From assembly GCA_964646525.1 (NCBI GenBank), contig CAZYER010000013.1:1-35224 (forward strand): a DNA stretch of 35,224 nt, read 5' to 3'. This DNA is from GCA-002282575 sp964646525. GTDB taxonomy: Bacteria; Pseudomonadota; Gammaproteobacteria; Thiomicrospirales; Thiomicrospiraceae. Shown piece after piece: positions 9,853 to 16,219 of this stretch (position 1 is the stretch's first letter; each line of letters starts with the position of its first letter). The translations under genes and the position numbers were made by a program. The notes below the pieces were generated by a model. It saw only the letters and a program-made list of their open reading frames with translations, had not been told where the DNA came from and ran no database searches.

Positions 9853-11654
9853 GCGCCAATATGCGCATTCAGCTGTCATCTGTCGATGTGGCTTTTGCTG
9901 ATTTTTTACAGCGTCAACAGCCTGCTCATACCGACGCTTGGCTATTGGCTGCTTACACCAGTCATGCTTACCGCGCCGGAAATGTGTGTTTGATGCTTGA
10001 TAACAACCTGTCTAAGCTATTGTTTATACATCCGAATGCTACAATTAAAGGCAATTTATCGTCCGATTGGCAAAAGCAACGAACAAATTGTTCTTGGTGG
10101 CGACAAACCGATTCAGTCTCTCCCTTAGTCTGGCAAGATAACCGACTTTATCTGAGACGCGCTTGGCAAGACGAACAATGGATTCAAAGCGCCATCCAAC
10201 AGCGCCTTGCGTTTAATAACCAAGATCAACCACCCTTAACCGCATGGCTATCTGAGTTATTTGCCAATTCAGCAACGCAACCCAATCAAGCCAACTGGCA
10301 AGCGATTGCCTGCGCCTTAGCAACGCGCACTCGGTTTAGCGTGATTACGGGTGGTCCTGGCACGGGAAAAACCACCACGGTGGTGCGCTTATTAGCGCTG
10401 TTGCAACGTCTTGCGCAAGACTCCACCCAGGTATCCGCATTACACATTGGCTTATCGGCACCGACTGGCAAAGCGGCGGCGCGACTCACATCTTCTATTC
10501 AGCAAGTGCTTCATCAGCTACCCAAAGGGTTTCAATTTGCCTTACCAGCACCTGCACAAACCTTACATAAATGGTTAGCCAGTGACGCACTTGCTCAATG
10601 CGATTGCTTTATTGTTGATGAAGCTTCGATGATTGACCTACATTTAATGGCTAGTTTATTAAGAAAGCTACCACTGAACACCCGTTTAATTTTATTGGGC
10701 GATAAAGATCAACTGGCTTCGGTCGATGCTGGGGCAGTGCTTGGGCAATTGTGTGAAGGAGCAGAGCTGGGTCATTATTCACGCGCCACCCAGCACTGGC
10801 TGCGTGACTTTGCGGGACAATCATTGCCAGACAGCTTTGTTAGCTACAGCGGTCATGAATTAGCACAACAAACGATTATGTTGCGTCACTCCCATCGATT
10901 CGATGCCAATAGCGCCATCGGACACTGGGCAAGCTGGGTGAATCAACAGGCGGTGAAAGCGGTTAAGCAAGCTTATCCCAGCTTACCTATTTGGAATCAG
11001 GCTTCAACAGAGGCAGTGGTTAGCTTACCCCTTAGCACACAGGATACGCGCGCACTGAAACAATTGGTTGTAACTCAGTGGCAGCCTATGCATCGTCTGC
11101 TCAGTCAATCGGTCGAAGCAACTCAAATGGATGACTGGGCTAAAAAATGTCTTGGCTTGTTAAGTGAGTTTCAATTATTATGCGCGTTGCGTGAAGGCGC
11201 TTGGGGACTGGTATCAATGAATCAGCGTATTGCGCGATGGCTCGGTTTGGATCAAGCGCCTTGGATGGCTGGGCGTATGGTGATGGTGACACGTAATGAT
11301 TACACGCTGAATTTAATGAATGGTGATATTGGTCTGTGCTTGCCACACCCGACACTGGGATTACGTGTTGCCTTTGCTCAAGAACAAGGCGTGCGCTGGA
11401 TATTGCCCGCGCGTTTATCAGACATCGAAGACGCCTATGCGATCAGTGTTCATAAATCGCAAGGTTCTGAATTTAATCGCGTTTGTTTGTTATTACCTGA
11501 ACAGGATAGTCCTATTTTAACCAAAGAATTAATCTACACCGCCATCACCCGCGCTAAACAGCAGTTTATTTTGGGGTGTGTACAACCACAACAGCTATTT
11601 AACGCTGTAGGGCGTTCGGTACAAAGAGCAGGTGGGTTGATTTTTGAAGAATAA
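9849..11654 (+). CDS. recD: RecBCD subunit alpha, RecD helicase
   Basis: 601 residues (E. coli 608). A 5'-3' SF1B helicase subunit of RecBCD. Visible motifs are Walker A TGGPGTGKTTTVVRLL (about 166-181), SAPTGKAAARL, Walker B FIVDEASMIDLHLMASLL, LLGDKDQLASVDAGAVLGQL, and C-terminal YAISVHKSQGSEFNRV followed by YTAITRAKQQFILG. The ATG at 9849 overlaps the recB stop (ATGA). A second ATG four codons later would make no functional difference. The stop lies 4 bases before the preferred TTG start of rlmC. Confidence 0.97.
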   Translation: MSANMRIQLSSVDVAFADFLQRQQPAHTDAWLLAAYTSHAYRAGNVCLMLDNNLSKLLFIHPNATIKGNLSSDWQKQRTNCSWWRQTDSVSPLVWQDNRLYLRRAWQDEQWIQSAIQQRLAFNNQDQPPLTAWLSELFANSATQPNQANWQAIACALATRTRFSVITGGPGTGKTTTVVRLLALLQRLAQDSTQVSALHIGLSAPTGKAAARLTSSIQQVLHQLPKGFQFALPAPAQTLHKWLASDALAQCDCFIVDEASMIDLHLMASLLRKLPLNTRLILLGDKDQLASVDAGAVLGQLCEGAELGHYSRATQHWLRDFAGQSLPDSFVSYSGHELAQQTIMLRHSHRFDANSAIGHWASWVNQQAVKAVKQAYPSLPIWNQASTEAVVSLPLSTQDTRALKQLVVTQWQPMHRLLSQSVEATQMDDWAKKCLGLLSEFQLLCALREGAWGLVSMNQRIARWLGLDQAPWMAGRMVMVTRNDYTLNLMNGDIGLCLPHPTLGLRVAFAQEQGVRWILPARLSDIEDAYAISVHKSQGSEFNRVCLLLPEQDSPILTKELIYTAITRAKQQFILGCVQPQQLFNAVGRSVQRAGGLIFEE

Positions 11655-11658
11655 ACGC

Positions 11659-12792
11659 TTGCACTGCGATGATTACCAACAGGGTATTTGTCGCTCTTGC
11701 ACACAATTGCCCGTCACTTACAGCGAGCAATGTCAACAGAAGCAAGCGATGGTGCAAAGTGCTTTATGCACATGGCAGACGATTTCTTGGTTGCCGATTG
11801 TCACCAGCGAACTTAGCGGATTTCGCAATAAGGCCAAAATGGTGGTCAGTGGACACTGGCAAGCACCCATATTAGGAATACTCGATCGAGAATTTCAAGC
11901 GTATGATTTAGTGAAGTGTCCGCTTTATCCTGCTGAATTACAAGCGACTTTTGAACCGCTACGTCGCTGGATTCAACAAACCCAACTTATGCCATACGAT
12001 GTGCTTAAGCGTCGGGGAGAGCTAAAGTACCTGATTATCAGCATCGATGAGCAGACCAAAGCAATTGGGTGTCGGTTTGTGTTGCGATCGACGCAGGCCA
12101 TAGCCAGCATACAGCAATACTTGCCAGTGCTGATGAAAGCCTTGCCAAACCTAGACGTTGTGTCGGTCAATATTCAACCTTTGGCAGCAGCGATTGTCGA
12201 AGGTGAACAAGAAATCCTACTAACAGAACAAAAGGTACTGACGCATTGGCTCAACAATTTGCCACTGCATTGTCATCCGCGCAGTTTCTTTCAAACCAAT
12301 AGTCGCGTTGCGGCGGCGCTTTATGCGCAAGTACAGGCATGGATTGCTGAAATTCAGCCCAACCAATTATGGGATTTATTTTGTGGTGTCGGCGGTTTTG
12401 CCTTACATGCTGCTCAAGTCATGCAAGGCAAGGTCACGGGCATTGAAGTTAACGCCGATGCTATTCACAGCGCACAACGCAGTGCCGATCAGTTGGGTTT
12501 ATCACATCGACTCAGTTTTAGAGCTTTAACGGCACAGGATTTTGCTCAATCTTCAGTTGAGCCAACGCCAGACTGTATTATTATCAACCCGCCCAGACGC
12601 GGTATTGGTGCTGAATTATGTCAGTTTTTCAATGACTCAAACGCTACTTATCTGATTTATTCTAGCTGTAATCCAGAAACCCTTGCACTGGATATGAGTA
12701 GGCTTACGGGATTTACACCCATTAAAGCACAGGTATTTGATATGTTCCCGCATACGCATCATGCCGAGGTATTAGTGTTGCTGGTTCGATGA
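11659..12792 (+). CDS. rlmC: 23S rRNA (uracil-747-C5)-methyltransferase RlmC
   Basis: 377 residues. A SAM-dependent m5U methyltransferase of the TrmA/RlmC/RlmD family. The start chosen is TTG at 11659, giving MHCDDYQQGICRSC, which lines up residue for residue with the E. coli RlmC N-terminus and places the Fe-S cluster cysteines at 3, 11 and 14; the fourth is in KCPLYP. An upstream TTG at 11644 would add five residues and overlap recD. GAAGAA just upstream can serve as the ribosome binding site. Other family marks are GFRNKAKMVVSG, the SAM motif LWDLFCGVGGFALHA, NPPRRGIG, the catalytic cysteine in YSSCNPETL (about 338), and DMFPHTHHAEVLVLL. It is the last gene of the recCBD transcription unit. 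Confidence 0.95.
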   Translation: MHCDDYQQGICRSCTQLPVTYSEQCQQKQAMVQSALCTWQTISWLPIVTSELSGFRNKAKMVVSGHWQAPILGILDREFQAYDLVKCPLYPAELQATFEPLRRWIQQTQLMPYDVLKRRGELKYLIISIDEQTKAIGCRFVLRSTQAIASIQQYLPVLMKALPNLDVVSVNIQPLAAAIVEGEQEILLTEQKVLTHWLNNLPLHCHPRSFFQTNSRVAAALYAQVQAWIAEIQPNQLWDLFCGVGGFALHAAQVMQGKVTGIEVNADAIHSAQRSADQLGLSHRLSFRALTAQDFAQSSVEPTPDCIIINPPRRGIGAELCQFFNDSNATYLIYSSCNPETLALDMSRLTGFTPIKAQVFDMFPHTHHAEVLVLLVR

Positions 12793-12810
12793 TAGGTCGT
12801 GTGCAGAAAT

Positions 12811-12848
12811 TTATTACTTCTGACAATAAATCTTGTCGAAAGTAATAA
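12811..12848. repeat. Long imperfect inverted repeat downstream of rlmC
   Basis: TTATTACTT (12811-12819) pairs with AAGTAATAA (12840-12848), and GACAA (12822-12826) pairs with TTGTC (12833-12837). The arms are joined by one C/A mismatch and one T-G wobble around a 6-base loop. The hairpin starts 18 bases after the rlmC stop. It lacks a T-tract on either strand, so it is not a standard intrinsic terminator. It may stabilise the mRNA 3' end or bind protein. Confidence 0.6.
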
Positions 12849-12862
12849 GTGTGTATTATCAT
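12833..12862 (+). promoter_or_regulatory. Candidate promoter of the recombinase gene
   Basis: TTGTCG (12833-12838) could act as the -35 box, with TATCAT (12857-12862, spacer 18) or TATTAT (12854-12859, spacer 15) as the -10 box. Both -10 options overlap the left arm of the inverted repeat at 12859-12886, so a protein bound there would block transcription. This is a pattern match only. Confidence 0.35.
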
Positions 12863-12886
12863 ATCTTAACCCTATCTAAGATATGA
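12859..12886. repeat. 28-bp inverted repeat, candidate recombinase core or operator site
   Basis: TCATATCTTA (12859-12868) and TAAGATATGA (12877-12886) are perfect 10-bp inverted repeats around ACCCTATC. Read as 11-6-11, the arms are TCATATCTTAA and the complement of TCATATCTTAG, with centre CCCTAT. This is the size and layout of tyrosine-recombinase core sites such as dif. It lies 26 bases before the start of a tyrosine recombinase gene. That it is the recombinase's site is an inference; a dimeric repressor operator would look the same. Confidence 0.6.
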
Positions 12887-12912
12887 ACCCTGTAATGTGA
12901 GAGTCCAAACCC

Positions 12913-13848
12913 ATGACTTCAGCTACTACTTTGCCAGCAAACGCACAAGCCAATCCATTAACCGCTTATTTAAGCAGCGTTTCGAGTAGCTCACGCCAAG
13001 GTTACTTACGTGGCGCTGTGCCAGCATTTATCGAAGCCTTAACCGCTGGTCAAAGCCGTGCTTTAGATGCCATTGATTGGAATCAACTGACCGTTGACGA
13101 CGTGCTTACGGCTTTGTTGCGTCTGCAAGATGCCAATAAATCAGAGCGTTATCTTAATCAAGTCATTAGTTTAGTGCGTGGTGTTGCTAAAAATGCATGG
13201 CTATTAGGTAATATGGATGGTGATGTCTATGCCCGCATTAAAGCCATTCCGTTTAAGAAAATTCAACGATTACCGGCTGGTAGAGAAATTACCCATGATG
13301 AATTAACCGCCATGCGTGCGACACAAGCGCAATTGCCACACAATGCCACGTTAATTCGTGACAAGCTAATTTTTAACCTACTGTATTTACTCGGATTAAG
13401 GCGATTTGAGGTCGCTAAGTTGACCCTAGCTAGCATTCATCAACAACGTCGCATTATCCGCTTTGTGGGTAAAGGCAATAAAGAAGCTGAACTACCTTAT
13501 GGTGACGAAATTGAACAAAACTTAAAAGAATGGCTGGCAATTCGTGGTGTAAAACCAGGTGCTTTACTCTGTCGCATTCGTAAAGGCGGACAGCTAGATG
13601 CTAGTCAAGCGCTCAGTGATGTCGCTATTCGTGACATTCTCAAACGCACCGCGTTATTGGCAGGCATAGATCCCAGCAGCCTAGCGCCTCATGATATGCG
13701 CCGTTCACGCATTACCCATCTGCTTGATGAAGGACATAAATTGCGCGATGTACAAGCACTGGCACGTCATGCCAATGCGAATACAACCGCTAAATATGAC
13801 CGTTCTGATCGTGAAGAGAACCTACGTCGCTTAATGCAACAAAGTTAG
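12913..13848 (+). CDS. XerC-like tyrosine recombinase (solitary)
   Basis: 311 residues, the usual size for XerC/XerD-type recombinases. An N-terminal SAM-like core-binding domain (about 16-105) precedes the catalytic domain (about 125-311). All catalytic residues are visible: R163 in LGLRRFEVAKL, K187 in VGKGNKEAELP, H260 and R263 in APHDMRRSRITHLL, H286 in LARHANANTTAKYDR, and the nucleophile Y295. The start ATG has GAGAG 9 bases upstream. It stands alone between the recCBD-rlmC operon and an EAL gene remnant, with no excisionase, phage genes or cargo nearby. The Xer chromosome-dimer proteins themselves are usually found elsewhere (xerC with dapF), so this is more likely an extra recombinase than canonical XerC. 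Two inverted repeats occupy its upstream region. Confidence 0.88.
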   Translation: MTSATTLPANAQANPLTAYLSSVSSSSRQGYLRGAVPAFIEALTAGQSRALDAIDWNQLTVDDVLTALLRLQDANKSERYLNQVISLVRGVAKNAWLLGNMDGDVYARIKAIPFKKIQRLPAGREITHDELTAMRATQAQLPHNATLIRDKLIFNLLYLLGLRRFEVAKLTLASIHQQRRIIRFVGKGNKEAELPYGDEIEQNLKEWLAIRGVKPGALLCRIRKGGQLDASQALSDVAIRDILKRTALLAGIDPSSLAPHDMRRSRITHLLDEGHKLRDVQALARHANANTTAKYDRSDREENLRRLMQQS

Positions 13849-13969
13849 AACGGGTTCGGAATGATGCTTTTCATCACTGCTTCAGACTTAGTTTCTCATA
13901 TTACGCATATTTTAGTGAATTGTCTGCTTGTCAAGACTTGAGATAATTATAACTTATCCAACCAACTGA

Positions 13970-14137
13970 GACCCTACATCTATCCTAGATTATGTTGTTA
14001 AACTTTCGAAAGATATTGGCATATCTGCTATGGTTGAAGGCGTAGAAACACCGCAACAACAGGATGTATTGATGAACTTTGGTTACCAGAAATTTCAAGG
14101 TTATTTATACGGAAAACCGGCTATGCTGGTGGCTTGA
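13970..14137 (+). pseudogene. 3' remnant of an EAL-domain (c-di-GMP phosphodiesterase) gene
   Basis: 55 codons from GAC 13970 to stop TGA 14135-14137 read as the end of an EAL domain: DPTSILDYVVKLSKDIGIS, then VEGVETPQQQDVLMNFGY, then FQGYLYGKPAMLVA. The EGVET and QGY-KP blocks are the last conserved blocks of the family. An in-frame TGA at 13967 closes the frame just upstream, and no earlier EAL blocks (the EAL loop, DDFGTGYSSL, KIDRSF) are present in any frame. About 60 of some 240 residues therefore survive. The gap between the recombinase stop and this remnant (13849-13969) holds only a small palindrome, TCAAGACTTGA at 13931-13941, and I see nothing else there. From 14138 to 14207 only a terminator is seen. 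Confidence 0.8.
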
Positions 14138-14155
14138 TATTTTGTCGCCATCCAT

Positions 14156-14187
14156 AAAAAAGACAAGCCTAAGCTTGTCTTTTTTTG
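14156..14187. terminator. Bidirectional intrinsic terminator
   Basis: AGACAAGC (14161-14168) and GCTTGTCT (14173-14180) form a perfect 8-bp stem around CTAA. A-run 14156-14161 lies on one side and T-run 14180-14187 on the other. It can stop plus-strand transcripts coming from the recombinase/EAL remnant side and minus-strand transcripts of the sulfide:quinone oxidoreductase pair ending at 14208. Confidence 0.9.
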
Positions 14188-14207
14188 TTCGCTAACCCAG
14201 TATGAAT

Positions 14208-14558
14208 TTACTTGGTTTTGCCTTGTTGAATAGCTAATACAGGATAAACCAAGAGTGTTAGCACAAAAGCAAATCCAGCTGCGATCATGCTTAAAAACAA
14301 CCAATCAACCCAATAAGTCACTTGAGCTAATGATGAGCTAGTCGCACTTGGCAACACCAGAATAAATAAAATCCAAGCAGCAATACCGATGACAATGCTG
14401 TTCATAAAGGACTTGCCATGAACCAAGCCTTTACCTTTAGCCAACAACATTCCATAGAGTAATACTAAAGCTGCAGCAACTACAATAACGGTTGTCAAAT
14501 GCAGCTCAAGGAAACCTAATAAGGTTACGACAGCCAAACTAATTTCATAAGCGGACAT
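14208..14558 (-). CDS. Small polytopic membrane protein linked to sulfide:quinone oxidoreductase
   Basis: 116 residues, almost entirely hydrophobic, with three or four predicted membrane helices (about 6-38, possibly split; 49-69; 82-108) and a short basic C-terminus. I do not recognise a named family with confidence. The start has a strong ribosome binding site (AGGGAGAAG, 6 bases before ATG) and lies 18 nt after the stop of the oxidoreductase, so the two are very likely co-transcribed. A role in anchoring the enzyme or in quinone-linked sulfur metabolism is inferred from position only. Confidence 0.75.
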   Translation of the reverse strand: MSAYEISLAVVTLLGFLELHLTTVIVVAAALVLLYGMLLAKGKGLVHGKSFMNSIVIGIAAWILFILVLPSATSSSLAQVTYWVDWLFLSMIAAGFAFVLTLLVYPVLAIQQGKTK

Positions 14559-14576
14559 GATTTTCTTCTCCCTAAA

Positions 14577-15914
14577 TTACACTTTGCCTTTGAGCATGCC
14601 TAAATAAGCAGGCTTGAGCATTTGCTCTTTCATAATCCATGCAAACCAAGATTCTTGTTGCGGATTGATGAAACTAAAGGTTGGGATAAGATTTTTGTCG
14701 TAATCAAACTCGATCAACATTGCCGAACCAATTTGTGTAATCAACGGACATGAAGTATAACCATTGAATTTAGCACTAGGTTCTTTGCCCGCAATGGTGT
14801 CTAGCAGGTTAGCAACAACAATAGGGACACTCATTTTGACAGTAGCTGCGGTTTTACCTAGTGGCGTACCATTCACGTCACCACAACCAAATACATTATC
14901 GTATTTAACGTGCTGTAGGGTGTTTTTATCCACCGCCAACCAGCCACCACCAGCAAAGCCACCTTCTTTCCAAGACAAATCAGACTCACGCACAGATTTA
15001 GGTGCACGCATTGGCGGAACAACATGTAATAAATCGTATTCTGTCGTTAAGCCTGTACCATCTTCAGTACTGAATGTCGCTTCACGTTTAGCAATATCAA
15101 TGGATTTGAGTTGTGTTTTAAACTTAACATCCATGTTATTTTCTTTGAAGCGATTGATAACGAAGTCGTTAAACCAAGGCAAACCGAACACACCACCTGT
15201 TGATGAATAGAAATTCATCTGTGCTTTGTCAAAACCACCATTACGCTTGAGCTGATCTAATGTTAAGAGTGTCATTTTTAATGGAGCACCTGCACAACGA
15301 ATCGGTGTCGATGGCAACGTAAAAATACCTTTACCACCTTTTTTACTGTATTCGCTGATGGCTTGCCATGATTTTTCAGCCTTGTCTGGACTGTGATAGA
15401 CACTGGTTAAGCCGTTACTGCCAATCGCATTAACATCCATACCTGCAATGGCTTCATAGTTATACTCAATACCACTGGTAACGACAAGGTAATCGTATTT
15501 AATCGTCTGACCTGCATCAGTCGTCACTTCGTTTTGTTCTGGGTTGTAGCTAGTCACCATTTCTTTAACAAGATTGATGTTCGCACCTGAAGGTAAAAAG
15601 TCAGTGTTCTTACCTGGCAACACGTCACCTTTTGGCCATAAACCTGTTGCAACCAGCGTTAAGCCAGGCCAATAGTAATGATCTGTTTTTTTATCAATAA
15701 TGGTTAATTTGGCATTCGGTAAGGCTTTGGCTAAGCGATTAGCAATGCTGATGCCGGCAGAACCACTACCAACGATGGCAATGTGTACCGGCGTAGCACT
15801 TTCTTGTGCAGCAATAGCAGACTCTAAACCGGTGAAATACGCAAATGCAGTGGCAATACTTCCGGCTAACAACCGACGGCGGCCTTGCATTACAGGTGCT
15901 TCATCTTTCTTCAT
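14577..15914 (-). CDS. sqr: Type II sulfide:quinone oxidoreductase with Tat-like signal
   Basis: 445 residues. An FAD enzyme that oxidises sulfide and passes electrons to the quinone pool. The N-terminus has a twin-arginine-type signal (GRRRLLAGS near residues 11-19, then a hydrophobic stretch ending AIAA), implying export in folded form. The FAD motif IVGSGSAGIS is at about 48-57. The two redox cysteines are C207 in TPIRCAGAPLKMTLL and C389 in NGYTSCPLITQIGSAML. LLHVVPPMRAP and TLQHVKYDNVFGCGDV match the mitochondrial SQOR-like type II class rather than type I. The ATG at 15914 is chosen because AGAGGT lies 9 bases upstream. ATG 15932 and TTG 15941 are in frame but lack a ribosome binding site. 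A flavocytochrome c or NDH-2 assignment is less likely because both cysteine blocks fit SQR. Confidence 0.9.
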   Translation of the reverse strand: MKKDEAPVMQGRRRLLAGSIATAFAYFTGLESAIAAQESATPVHIAIVGSGSAGISIANRLAKALPNAKLTIIDKKTDHYYWPGLTLVATGLWPKGDVLPGKNTDFLPSGANINLVKEMVTSYNPEQNEVTTDAGQTIKYDYLVVTSGIEYNYEAIAGMDVNAIGSNGLTSVYHSPDKAEKSWQAISEYSKKGGKGIFTLPSTPIRCAGAPLKMTLLTLDQLKRNGGFDKAQMNFYSSTGGVFGLPWFNDFVINRFKENNMDVKFKTQLKSIDIAKREATFSTEDGTGLTTEYDLLHVVPPMRAPKSVRESDLSWKEGGFAGGGWLAVDKNTLQHVKYDNVFGCGDVNGTPLGKTAATVKMSVPIVVANLLDTIAGKEPSAKFNGYTSCPLITQIGSAMLIEFDYDKNLIPTFSFINPQQESWFAWIMKEQMLKPAYLGMLKGKV

Positions 15915-16012
15915 GGAAAGGATACCTCTCATGTTAATCAATTAAATTCTTATCGTTACTCAGTGCAGGGTCTGCGCTCAGTCGGCTTAGTCGAATATGG
16001 CTAAACTTTACC

Positions 16013-16041
16013 ATTCTATCATTGCTTATTTATTTCAACAA
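16013..16041 (-). promoter_or_regulatory. Candidate promoter of the sqr transcript
   Basis: On the minus strand TTGTTG (16036-16041) and TAGAAT (16013-16018) are separated by 17 bases. This would give a leader of about 95 bases before the chosen ATG at 15914. The whole divergent region 15915-16219 is A+T-rich and holds no gene; besides the two promoter candidates I see only small hairpins. Pattern match only. Confidence 0.3.
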
Positions 16042-16148
16042 AGCTACTTATCACAATTACGTAATAAAAATATTTTATATGCGCAATTTATGAAACTTAT
16101 TAAACGCTGCCATATATCACTAAATTATGGCTATTTGTGTTTTTTTCT

Positions 16149-16177
16149 AAGACATAATTGGCATGCTTAATTATAAT
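16149..16177 (+). promoter_or_regulatory. Candidate promoter of slt
   Basis: A perfect TATAAT at 16172-16177 has AAGACA (16149-16154) as its -35 box at the ideal spacing of 17 bases. The predicted transcript would start about 35 bases before the slt ATG at 16220. The promoter is divergent from that of sqr. Confidence 0.5.
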
Positions 16178-16219
16178 GGTAGTATGGATAAACAAGCGTG
16201 AGCTATAAGAGTAAAAGAT

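Noticed and set aside
13928..13953. TTGTCA followed by TATAAC as a promoter for the EAL remnant
   Set aside because: The spacer is only 14 bases and there is no intact gene downstream.
14125..14132. GCTGGTGG, identical to the E. coli Chi octamer (plus strand); another copy lies at 14947-14954 on the minus strand
   Set aside because: About one Chi octamer is expected by chance in this length on both strands, and the Chi sequence of this organism's RecBCD is unknown.
15915..15941. Longer sqr reading frame from TTG 15941 or ATG 15932
   Set aside because: Neither has a ribosome binding site, whereas ATG 15914 has AGAGGT at good spacing and keeps the complete signal peptide.
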